Assembly (NCBI GenBank): GCA_005656395.1
Contig: SRSI01000050.1
Span: 2,852,001 to 2,916,000 of the forward strand
DNA length: 64,000 nucleotides
Direction of reading: 5' to 3'
Source: Strongyloides papillosus
Taxonomy: Eukaryota > Nematoda > Chromadorea > Rhabditida > Strongyloididae
The position numbers and the translations under genes were made by a program. The stretch's first letter is position 1; the number at the start of each line of letters is the position of its first letter. This document shows, in pieces, positions 11,581 through 21,961 of this stretch. The notes beneath the pieces were generated by a model, which was given only the letters and a program-made list of their open reading frames with translations, had not been told where the DNA came from and did no database searches.

Positions 11581-12303
11581 ATTCTAAAAAACTACTTTAA
11601 CAGCAGCAGTCCTATCAAAATAAGTAATTATCATTTTTACAACTAAATTTAAACAAAAATAATACTTTTCTGTACGAGATTGAGTTGATATGTCTTGGAA
11701 AAACGTATTTGAAACTTTAAGAATTATTTTTAATTAATTCAGGTGGAGACATTAATTGGTTATTTGATAAGATATTCAAAAATGGATGTTATCATAAATA
11801 GTATTTATTTTAAATTCAAATTAATGATATTATAAATAAAGATAGTATTTTTTATATTTTCGTTAAACATTCTCTAGGATGACTTCCAAAAACTTCAAAT
11901 AATGTTAATGGATGAATTTTGAGATTCTATAGTATTTTATTATCATAGCATCAAAATGTGGTTGATAACTTGAGGTTTCACCAAGTTACGTACAATTCAC
12001 AAAAACACAACGAATCGTAGAAAGAAATAATTTTTAATATAATTTAAGTATAATATATAATAATTTAGTCTTGTAACGTTAAAATCTTCATAAATACATT
12101 CAAAATCAATCATATTTAATATTGTTTATATTGATCGCATGAAACTTCTCAATATTCCTTGAATCCTTGAAGGGATTTTTTTATAAAATTAGTTCCACCA
12201 GACAGAGCATTAACAATTATTCCAGGATCATTCATTATAATCAACACACATATGCACATATTCCACATTTAGTGATAACACATATGTTAAAACGACTACC
12301 GTC
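11581..12303. other. Intergenic; promoter region of the SRP RNA
   Basis: AT-rich spacer between the pseudouridine synthase (leftward) and the SRP RNA gene (rightward). The last ~100 bases must hold upstream elements of the Pol III-type SRP RNA gene, but I could not identify a conserved box with confidence. Confidence 0.45.
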
Positions 12304-12617
12304 GCCGGGAGTCGTGGCAGGCTCTTGTAAACCAGCTTCTAGGTGGCTTAGGATGGGGAGGATCTGCCTATCGGATCAACACTTGTCTTCCTGGTGTCGT
12401 TGACCGAGTGTCCGTGCCAAGCGTAGCGTCGATAGACCATCAGTGGGGGAGCCCGTTGGTGATCGGTCGTAGGTGGTTTACTGCCTAGTAAAGAGAGATG
12501 GATGGCTCAGGCCCGTGAGGGAGCAGGCAAAAGTCTCCGCGCTATGACAGTGGCCGGATGGCACACGCGAGGCATTGGGTTTCATGTGCCGGTAGTATAT
12601 GGTCTCACTCATTCTTT
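12304..12617 (+). ncRNA. Signal recognition particle RNA (7SL, SRP RNA)
   Basis: A ~314 nt GC-rich island in AT-rich DNA that follows metazoan 7SL from end to end. The 5' Alu domain begins GCCGGGAGTCGTGGCAGGCT with TTGTAAACCAGC, then GGATGGGGAGGATC, matching human 7SL GCCGGGCGCGGTGGC...GGAGGATC. GACCGAGTGTCCGTGCCAAG near 12402 matches the human GATCGGGTGTCCGCACTAAG segment. The SRP54-binding helix 8 appears as GGCTCAGGCCCGTGAGG followed by GGAGCAGGCAAAAG (12520-12533). The 3' end GGTCTCACTC can pair with the 5' domain. Exact ends are estimated. The RNA scaffolds the SRP that targets ribosomes to the ER. Protein frames through this segment are artefacts. Confidence 0.95.
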
Positions 12618-12629
12618 TGGCATTTTTTT
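12615..12629 (+). terminator. RNA polymerase III terminator of SRP RNA
   Basis: A TTTT run at 12615-12618 is followed by seven Ts at 12623-12629 immediately after the 3' end of the SRP RNA, as expected for Pol III termination. Confidence 0.7.
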
Positions 12630-12819
12630 AAATTTGTTTAATTATATCATTCCCTCATTCTTCTATCAATTTTATATTTCTTTTTTTAATATTGACATGG
12701 AAAATAATAAAAAATAAAATTATTTCTTCAAACAAATTGTGTAAATAATTTTTTTTTATGTATTTGACATACCAAGTATTATAAAAATACACAGTGATAA
12801 TGAATAAACTTTTAAATTT

Positions 12820-13211
12820 ACCAAAATGCATGGAATTCCATTATTGAAATTAAACAAATAATAAATTAATGCTGCACAAAAATTGACTGATTAACGTGAT
12901 AGAGAAGATAAACCAAAATTCAACTGCGATAGAGAATACATCACAAATTTTATATCTTCTCAACCAAAGAATACAAAAATACCATCAAACATTTGTACAA
13001 TGAACGAAGTGTTTACAGTTACGCAAACATTTACTTCATTGTGGAATCAAGACAATTTGCATTATTGATATGGAAACCACTTAGAGAAATAGGATGTGGT
13101 TTTCCAAAGGGAGCTAAAAAAGTTTTTGTTCTTTGTAAGTATTCGCTACTACAAAGACCAGAATATGATTATATTGAGAATATTCTTAGACCAAAATCTA
13201 AACGTGAATAA
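12820..13211 (+). pseudogene. SCP/TAPS (CAP superfamily) pseudogene
   Basis: The N-terminal CAP signature appears at 12826 as HGIPLLKLNK, then two stops, then INAAQKLTD, matching the usual HGIPxLKLNxxLxxAAQxxAD start. The C-terminal half is open at 12993-13211: YNERSVYSYAN, then QFALLIWKPLREIGCGF and KVFVLCKYS, the classic FTQLVWKxTREIGCGxA...VCxYxPxGN region. The N-terminal stops, shortened centre and frame change show a dead gene. CAP genes are heavily expanded and secreted in Strongyloididae, which fits the host assignment. It lies 200 bp downstream of the SRP RNA, with no sign of a functional link. Confidence 0.7.
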
Positions 13212-14355
13212 ATTAAATATATAATTTTTAATCGACATTACAGTAATCGTTGTAACATGTTTAATTAATACTAAGAATGCTAATTTTAATATCCGATGAT
13301 TTCTACATGAAATCTATATAAAATTATGGTATTTTTCTTAGCTAAAAAATGAGTATGATACCATATTTGTATCCAAAAACTAATAAAGGTATCTGATGTA
13401 GGTAGTCTTACGTAGCTACCCTGTAAAAAAATGTTATCTTTTTTAATTCTTTTTTCTACATCATTTTATCACCCCCTTGTTTACATAGTAAAAGAATAAT
13501 TTTAGCTTTTGCCTGCTTATCTACTTTTTTTATCAGTTGTTAAAATGTTAAAGTAAAAATATACATAACTTTTTTAATAAAGTTTATTTATAGCATCCCA
13601 GTTTTATCAAAACACTATTTGTTTATTCACACTTCATATCTAATATCTGGTTATGGTTATTCATAAATTTTCTGTTTACAAAATTTTTTATACATGACAG
13701 CATTTAAAAAAGTTGTGGATAAACAAAGAAATCTGTTCTATGGAAAACATCGTATCACAGAGAAATGATGCATTAGACAGAACTAACATTTGAATGTACT
13801 CTTATCATATAGTGTTAAATCAAATTGCCCATCTGTATAAAATGATTAAAAATATTAATTCGAACTACTTCTTGTTGTAAACATATTCTTATAACTACAT
13901 AATACCGTAAATTAATAACATGTGTAGTCACAATATTTTCTATTTGACAATTGACCATTAAAAATTACATAAACCTAAAAATGCTATCATTTTAAAATAA
14001 AACCAGGTATTTCAAATCAACAAAAGTACAACACCTGAAAATAGCTTTTTAAAATCTACCAACAGATCTCCAATTTCATCCAAAACTTTCATGATAAAAC
14101 ATAACATTAAATATCTATCCTCCATGATATAACACTCTTTCCACAAATTTTCATCAATGATTCCTTAAAAGTAAACATCTTCCAAATGACAATTTACTAT
14201 ACATAAGCATAACTCCAATATTGACTTCTGAAGCAAAAATGGAAAAAATATGAAGATATAATGTTCCAAAACATACATTTTTGTTATTCTGAATTCGGTA
14301 TAGTGGCACCTTCAATTGACGTTGTTAAGAAGAAGCACTTTATAAAGTAATTTCA
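13212..14355. other. Intergenic, nothing recognised
   Basis: AT-rich. Around 13397-13424 there is a short imperfect inverted repeat, GGTAG...CTACC, with a weak stem. No open frame or RNA gene that I can support. The final part is the upstream region of the gene starting at 14356. Confidence 0.45.
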
Positions 14356-16162
14356 ATGGAATTGGCACCATCTACTGATTGGTTCTCGACAAATACTAGT
14401 GATATAGAAGCATTGGTACGTTAGTTTTTATTATAGTTTATTTCTCATTAATTGTATAGGGGAAATTTTTTAGTGATCCTAATCTTGAAGAAAATTGGAA
14501 TGATGAAAATATTAAGAAAGTTCAATTGGCATTCATTCATCTTTATGATAAAAGGAATTGTAACTTGAAACTCCTTGAAACACTCTATCCTTTAGTCAAA
14601 GATCATAAGAAAGTAAGTTGATAATAACTATCTATTTGATTATACTATTAACATTTCAGTTTCCGGTTGCAGTTGCAAAATGTTATCGCAGTGGAAATTT
14701 AGATTCAGCAACACTACATTACTATCTTTCGCACTTCATTGAAGATTATCGCATTGGAAATTTATTAACTTTCTATAATTTTATTAAATATTACTTTCCG
14801 GTTAAAGCTCGTCAAATATTAAAGCATACAAAAATAGCAGAAATTGATGGTCTCTACTATGATAAGAGTATATCTGCCGTGGTATTTAATCATGAACAAC
14901 TTTCGAAACCTTTGATATTTGACAACGAACTAAGTTTGTCCTTCTTTTTATTAATAATGTATGAGTTATTTGCAAATCCACAGAAAAACGGGGAACGTTT
15001 CTGGAGAACATTCTTTCGCCTCATATTTGGTTGTAAAATGCCGAGGTGCGGTCTACCAATTTTATACAATGCATTCTTTGAATCTATCCCTCCGAAGCCT
15101 GATGATTGGGAGAAAAAGGCATCTGAAGGGGGAAACCCAAAAAAATCAGGACCTAGACCTGGAAGACCACCCAAAAAAAGGAAGTACGATGAAACTGAAA
15201 AGATGTCTGCTGATTTTTTGGCAACCATTGAAAAAGATACAATAAATTGCGGTGATGTCCCATTGAATATTGCATTTAATAGTTTGACTAATCAGTTCAA
15301 CAATGCAACGAGTATCGCTTCAATAGAGTATTGGAAGGGAAAATATGAAGCAGAACGTCTAAAGAATCTATCGTTGGAGGAAAGGTTTAACAAGTATGCT
15401 GAGCAACGTGACGCTGAAATCAACGAGTTACGGACTAAATTTGATGACTTCACAAAACAAATCACACTAAAATTCGAAAGAACAAAGAAAGAGTATGAAA
15501 TCAAGGAGAAGGAATTAGCAAAGAAGCAAGCTAGTATTAAACTACTAAAACGACCTGATCGTCAATCTCATCCAACTGTGGTTGTTTTCCCTAAAAGACC
15601 CATACTATCACAAAAAGGTTCTTTCAGGTTCGGTAACCAATCAACCTCTCCGATGATACCGTTTATGAAAGTTAGAAAACTAAATGATTCAATATATCAA
15701 CCAACATCTGATGTAGCAACACACCCACCGCCAAGGTCAATTGCCAGAGGAAGTAATTTGCATAGATCTAGCGTCGATGAAAGCAACTTAAGTTTGACAA
15801 ATCCCTCATCAACCAAACCATCGAATAGTCGTGAAAACCAAAATGAAAATATTTTAGATAAGGATTGTAGTTTAAATGACCAACCCAATGATGATACAAA
15901 TAGTGGACGTAGCCCAGAAACAGTTATAGAAGTTAAAACGGAGTACGATTCCCAGGACGAAGGTAAAACAAAAAGCAGTAAGCACATGGAAACTTCCTCA
16001 ACCTCAAATAATGACAACCTAAAATGCCAAGAACAAATAATAGAATCTCCTACCTCATCACACGAGTCCTCACCCGTACCGTCAAACATTTTACTTGACC
16101 TTCGGAAGAGACTCGGCAAAATAAATCCCCCGCTATCACCAGCATCACGAAATACTGTATAA
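14356..16162 (+). CDS. Unknown protein with AT-hook-like motif and coiled coil (571 aa)
   Basis: Three exons: 14356-14415, 14460-14612 and 14660-16162, all phase 0, with introns of 44 and 47 nt. The ATG at 14356 opens MELAPSTDWFSTNTSD. Residues ~20-200 form a folded-looking, helix-rich region. At about residue 235 is GPRPGRPPKKRKYD, an AT-hook-like GRP core with a possible nuclear signal. Residues ~295-370 are charged and heptad-rich (EERFNKYAEQRDAEINELRT), predicted coiled coil. The rest is Ser/Thr/Asn-rich and ends in LLDLRKRLGKINPP. I do not recognise the family; a nuclear DNA- or chromatin-associated role is inferred only from the AT-hook-like motif. Its 3' end is 90 bp from the convergent gene at 16252. 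Confidence 0.85.
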
Positions 16163-16251
16163 ATATGTAAAAACTTATTAAATTGTTATTGAAATAGCTT
16201 CTATACATAATAAAATTAATTTACAATTAAAAAAAGTTAGGCTAATTATTA

Positions 16252-18433
16252 TTATTTGTGTTTTGTAAATTCAGAGACATGCTTCAGGACAGAGAAACAG
16301 TCATAAGCAGCACTGTCAATTTTCATATCCTTATGATAAAGATTAAAATGCTCTTGGTAGGATGAACCGAGTTTTTGAATTATTTTTTTAGCGCGTTTTA
16401 GTTTTGTTTGTGCATTGACATACTCCTTTTGGGTGTTGTCAACTATTTCTTTTAACTCGGAAACTGATTTTTCATACTTTTTCTCCTTTTCATCATATTC
16501 ATTGAACTTTTTCTCGTGCTTAGATATCAATTTTTCTTTTTCTTCCAGAGCTTGCTTATAATTTTGTTTATATTTTGCAAGCTCCTCCTTTGCCTCACCA
16601 AATTTAGCAAAAATATCTTTCAGTAGATTTTCTTTGTCATCTTTAACAACAGTCATGTCACTTCTTGCATTATTACAAAGTATGGGAGAAATTCTACCAT
16701 CGCGTAAGTTTGTATATCCATCTTTGGGAGTATTAAATTGTTTCATATTCTTTGGTACTGGAGTTAGACCATTAAAAGTAGTTTTAGTCTCACTTTTACT
16801 AATATTGACAATTGCCTTCTTGAGATCATTAATATAAAGTGGTAAGCCATTCCAGAATTGCCTTACATCTAACTCTCCTTCACTATCAAAACAATTCATC
16901 TCAAACTCTTTTGCTATAATAAGCATAGTACCACGGTCTTTCTTAATAAGATTCTCTAACTCCCCATTCTTTTGTTGCAAGACTGCTAAATCGTCTCTCT
17001 GAGCTTTTGCTAGTGTCTCAAATATCTGTAGCGGCTGGACGATACTTTTAAGCTGCTTAAGAAGTTCAGTATCGATAATACTAGTTGTCTCTTCTATAAT
17101 TTGACGCTTCACATCCTCATTAATACCTCCTCCTTGTTCCTCCTCTTTTAAGAAATCAACTACCATCTTTAATTTTTCACTTGCTGATAACATCTCTTGT
17201 ACCTCAATATTAAATTTATTCAACATTGTTTGATCACCCATACCTGGCGTCGTGAACATTGTATTTGAGAAATCAGTATTCCTGATTGGTGTTTTTACAC
17301 CAGCATACAAAATTTCCATTGAGGTATTACCTGGACGTTCTAAACTATGTGTAGTCTTTTCATCTACACTCCCTGGTATATCAGTTTGCAAACCAATTTC
17401 AATGACAGAAGGCTCCTTGGATAACTTTTTTACACGTTCTTTTAGCTCTTTGTTATTATTCTCAGCAAGTTCTAATCTTTCTTGACATTCCTTCATCTTC
17501 TTTTGTGTCTTTTCAACATCCTCCTCAGCATGACTAAGTTTTCTTTTAAGATCAGTCTTCTCCTCTTCCAACATCTTAATCTTCTTACTAAACTCCTCAG
17601 AAACCTCACTCCTGATCTTCTTTGAAAGTTCTTTCTTATTTTCCTGGAGTTTCAAGAACTGATCCTTTTGCATTTCAAAGGAAAAGTTTTGCTTCTCTAT
17701 CATTGAATGTAAGTTATTAATTTGTGTTACAAACTCTGGAATTCTCTTACAATCGTCACTCAATTTCTGTATATACACATCCTTTTCTGATATAATTTTC
17801 TCTTGATCATGTGTCATTGCCTCCAGATTCTTTATTTGTTCTTCTTGAAAAGCAATAGTATGTGATTTATCTGAACTTTCAAGAACAGCAGTTTTGTATG
17901 CTTGTTGAAGTTTAACCTGTAATTCAATTATTAAGGAAATTAAAGGTTATAAAACATACATTTTCTTCTTTTAACTCCTTTACTAATTTATCCAGTCGGT
18001 AGATTTCATCACTGTGAGATAATCTAAAAGAACTTGTATTAAATAAGTTCTCTGTTAAAGCTGTTGGATCATTTCGGTACAGTGCATTCGTTAATGGACC
18101 ATTTTCAGCGGCTGATATGTCATCAGATATATTACTTTGAAAATTTTCCTTGTGTGAATCACCAGAAGTATTTAGAAAGTTATCAGAGTTATCACTACCA
18201 CCTTGAGTATTTATTAATTGATTATCCTTATTCCCCAATATATTAGGAGGTTGTGGAATATCCTCAACACGATGAGGAGTTGATGTTGCAACAATATTCT
18301 GGTCAAACACTTCGGACTCTACTGAGGAATCATAGCCACCTGTTGGATTGGAATTCATACCAGAATCCGATTCAGGAGAAAAGTTTCTTTTGTTCTCATT
18401 ACTATTGTCATTTGGCGGAGAATCCAGTGACAT
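16252..18433 (-). CDS. Large coiled-coil protein, unknown (712 aa)
   Basis: Exons 18433-17960 (158 codons) and 17916-16252 (554 codons + stop), with a 43 nt intron (GTATGT donor, TTACAG acceptor), phase 0. Residues 1-135 are acidic, Ser/Asn-rich and disordered-looking. Long heptad-rich coiled coils follow at ~137-330 (e.g. KTDLKRKLSHAEEDVEKTQK) and ~560-680, separated by a region with TPGMGDQTMLNKFNIEV and scattered Ser/Thr-Pro sites (TPHR, TPVPK). That layout is common in centrosome, spindle or synaptonemal proteins, but I cannot assign a family. Ser/Thr-Pro sites could be CDK targets, by inference. It is convergent with the gene ending at 16162. Confidence 0.85.
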
Positions 18434-20224
18434 GTTAAAATATTAGTTATATACACACTAGATAGTATACGTTAAACTAAAAATAATAAACAATGAAATA
18501 TTTAATTACTGCCATTAATATAAATACGATTAATGTTTTGTATCCTACACACATAACAAAGAAACATAAAATAAATCAAACATTTACACATAAATTGTAC
18601 TAATGATTTCAACTGTTCTTAAAAATAAAAACTAAATCACACAATAACATACTTAATCAAATTTTTAGATATTTAAATTTAAAAATGAAAAAAAGTAATG
18701 CAAATAATATAATGTTTTTAACATGGTATATAGTAGTGTTAAAAGTTTGATAACATCTTAAAACAACCCTAAGGAGTGGAAATATATAGTTAAAACAGTA
18801 CATAGACTAAGAAATTTCCTCCTTATCAGCAGGAAACATATACACATAAATAAAATATCTACATAAGATGTCATACCTATACACAAACTTTAAAAGTTGA
18901 CCTTCTTAATAAAAATTATCATAACAAAAGGAAAATTAAAGTTTTATGATAATTTATTCATCCTCTGATAACTCAGGAAAAGGATCAAAAATCAACATTG
19001 AGAACGGGGTCTTAAAACAAAAATAACAATACCGACACATATCTATTCCCGCACTTTCGGTGCCATTTCCATTCAAGACACCTATTAATAAGATTTAGAT
19101 GGCAGCTAAGCGAATACTGGCCGTTAGAACGGTTCTCCAATGCGCAGCGTAAACAATTTACGAATAGAGATGCTTGTTTGAATTGAGGACTTAAATCTTT
19201 CCTTTTTTAATTGTATACATTCTATGGTATATTATTTCTCTAACTTGAAGGTGATATTTTATCTTTTTTATTACTATACAAGTGTGTAGATAAATGTTAA
19301 TGAGGTTTATTATAAATATCAAATGATATAAATATAATATTTTTTATTTCTAACTTATTAAATATTATTATTAGTGGTTTTAATACTTATGACGATATAA
19401 TATTATATTACTTGGTTTTAATTTAAGAATGTAATATTTTATTTAATTAATTTCTTTTGTAAATTACTGAAAATTGTAATATTAATTGAAAACGTAATGA
19501 GATACTGTAGGTATATGTTTTTTTAATTGGAGATAAATTAATGAGATTTAATATGATGTGTTTTGTTAAATGATGTTTTGTAAAATAATGTATCTGTTTT
19601 ATTATGTTATGAGGTCAATATTTTACTAATAAAATAATTCTTAATATTTTTGCGCATTTTCCAGTGTAAAATATTTCCCCTATTATTTACTTGAAAAATG
19701 TTATACTATTTACTAGGTAGTGTATTATTTTTATTATATCCTATATTTTTACGACCAAAACTTTACCCCAATATATAATAGACAATTGATTAATATTTAT
19801 AACATCTATTCACTTTCTACGTGCAACAAAGGTCATTTATAACTCCTGAATGGATCCTTTTGATCAGAATATATAGGATGTATGTGGACAGCATCATGAG
19901 ATAGCGTTTTCTTAAGTTATCAGAGAGACTCATAGAGCATGTAGTTAGAACATCGTGTAAGCTATATACAAGCACTTGCTCTATACATGTCAGAATATGT
20001 TTTAACACACACTGACACTTTTGTTTCTATTTATATGTATTTATTCTTTGATGTATTTTTTTTCAGACATTATTTTATTGTGCAATTTTTAATCTAGAAA
20101 TTTTGCTATTTTAAAAAAAAATATCTTAATATTTTTATAAACGAAGATTTTCATTTAACTAACCACTAATATTGTTACTAATTACTAAATACTAAAACAT
20201 ATTATATAAAATTGAAATTGTAAA
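18434..20224. other. Intergenic between divergent genes, with two composition islands
   Basis: Upstream region shared by the coiled-coil gene (leftward) and Ssdp (rightward). Most is A/T-rich and featureless. Two richer patches stand out: 18954-19220 (separate entry) and 19810-20030. The latter has a minus-strand open frame of 63 codons without an ATG, and a plus-strand frame with a single stop (around TPEWILLIRIYRMYVD). It could be a decayed exon or a transposon fragment; I cannot tell. Confidence 0.4.
18954..19220 (-). pseudogene. Cys-rich coding remnant or unplaced terminal exon
   Basis: The minus strand from ~19082 to the stop at 18954 reads GVLNGNGTESAGIDMCRYCY then FCFKTPFSMLIFDPFPELSE-DE. 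This is strongly coding-like, with CxxCxxC and an acidic end. Upstream, another frame has FVNCLRCALENRSNGQYSLS with CxxC and CH pairs. A possible 36 nt intron (GTATTC...TTAATAG, about 19130-19095) would extend the first frame by ~13 codons to a stop, but no start or upstream exon can be joined. The family is not recognised. It is either a pseudogene or the last exon of an unresolved gene. Confidence 0.35.
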
Positions 20225-21584
20225 ATGGCATTACAGCATCAACCCTTTCCAGTACCAGAAAGTCAGGCTAAAGAAAAACTCGCAGGATACGTTTATGAGT
20301 ATTTAGTTCATATAGGTGCTTCAAAAACAGCTGAAACATTTAAAAATGAAGTATTAGCTGGACAGTATAATGTTGTAAACAGAGCCGTTAATCCTGGTGA
20401 AGCTCCAGGTTTCCTGATTAATTGGTGGGTGGTTTTTTGGGATTTATATTGTGCATCACCTGAGAGGAGAGATATGAATCAGTCGAGTCAAGAAGCAAAA
20501 GCATTCCATGAATATGGTTTTATTCCTAATCCCACACAAATGCCGCCAGTTCCTCAGCCTGGTATGATGCCTAATGGAATGCCGGGACAACAAAATGTTC
20601 AACAACCATTTCCATCACCCAGTCCTGGATCTATTGGTATGCCTCCTGGTGGACCAGGAATGTTTCCACGTCCAAATCCACCCAGTTCTGCACCATCACC
20701 AAGATTTCCTCCCGGAATGCCTGTTCAAAGGCCACCATATGGACAACCAGGAATGCCAGATGGACAAAACGGCATGTATCCACCACCCCAAAACAGATTC
20801 CCACAAGGACCAGGAATTCCTCCGGGACCACCGGGAAGTATGCCGCCAAACTTTAATGGCGGTAGGCCATTGAATCCAGCACAAGCTGCAGCACAAATGA
20901 GGTTTGGTGCTTCACCTAATCAATTCATGGGAAGTCCTGCTGGTACACCCTTTGGACAGAACAACAGCCCTGCTCCAAGTCCAATGATGCCACCGGCACC
21001 AAGTCCAAGAAATATGGATCCATCACAACAGATGGGTCCCGATGGTAGATTTATTATGCCAGGATCTAATGGCGCAATGCAGGTAAGTATCGTGCTCGAA
21101 AAATAATATCTCTACAAATTTTTTTTTTATTTTTTAGCCAATGATGAATGATATGGTATCAAATGGTGGTGCAACACCAACAACTCCTTCCTACCCACAA
21201 CATAACATAATAAATGCATCTCAAAACCAACCCATACAACACCAAATGAATGATATGAATCCATCATCAAATCAAATGCCAATGATGCAAACGAATGATC
21301 CAGTCAACGAAATTAAACAATCTCCCGCACAAAATAATATGTCAGGTGGACCGGCTTCTGTTGGTGCTACGTCAATGCAAAACCCACCCTCAGTACATTC
21401 TCAGGGTGGTCCCAGATCCGTGGCATCAATGAGTGGAGCTAATGATGGTTCACAAATATCTAATACTGGCGGAAACTCAGCGACAGACAGTGAAGAGATA
21501 TCAAAAATTAAGAACAGTCTATTCGAAGATATGCCAGCGAACATGGATGGCGTCACCAAACAGGAAGGCGATTTTTTTCAATAG
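20225..21584 (+). CDS. sam-10: Single-stranded DNA-binding protein Ssdp/SSBP (434 aa)
   Basis: Cofactor of the LIM-domain-binding protein (LDB/Chip), stabilising LIM-homeodomain transcription complexes in the nucleus. Exons 20225-21082 and 21138-21584, with a 55 nt intron (GTAAGT donor, T-rich TTTTTTAG acceptor), phase 0. The N-terminal LUFS/LisH-like domain spans residues ~8-95: ESQAKEKLAGYVYEYLVHIG, ASKTAETF, then NWWVVFWDLYCASPERRD, the family hallmark. The remainder is the typical Pro/Gly/Met/Asn-rich tail with PSPxSP-type repeats. Near the C-terminus KIKNSLFEDMP resembles the conserved short end motif. The symbol follows the C. elegans Ssdp orthologue. Convergent with ucr-1. Confidence 0.93.
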
Positions 21585-21961
21585 GTGACAGTGAAATTTA
21601 ATGTGTGTTTTGGTGACAATTACTATGTAACTATAAACAACGTGTTACTTGGACAGTAGCATTGTTATTAACTGTTTTTCTCTAATATATTCATTCTTTA
21701 CGTTTATTAATGTTTTTTTTAATCAACACAATCACTTTTTAATTCTTTAATTAATTGACTGTTATTGTATATTTCTATATCAACTCCACTAAATATCTCG
21801 ATAATAAAAATTACTAGAAATTATTGCACTTTTTAGTATCGTTATCTTTTTATCATATTATCTAATCGAAAAAAAACTGTAAAATAGAGGTGGGTTTATT
21901 AAACGAGAGTTTAATTTATAAAAATTCCTAAAATAATCAAAACAATTATTTTTTTATTTCT

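Noticed and set aside
12167..12717. Two plus-strand ORFs with unusual GC-rich codons
   Set aside because: They run through the SRP RNA gene; the composition is due to the structured RNA.
14890..16119. Antisense ORFs of 112, 70 and 140 codons opposite the AT-hook protein
   Set aside because: They are shadows of the real coding frame, with no domain and no splice support.
20574..20896. Overlapping ORFs on both strands within Ssdp
   Set aside because: They arise from the Pro/Gly/Met repeat composition of the true frame.
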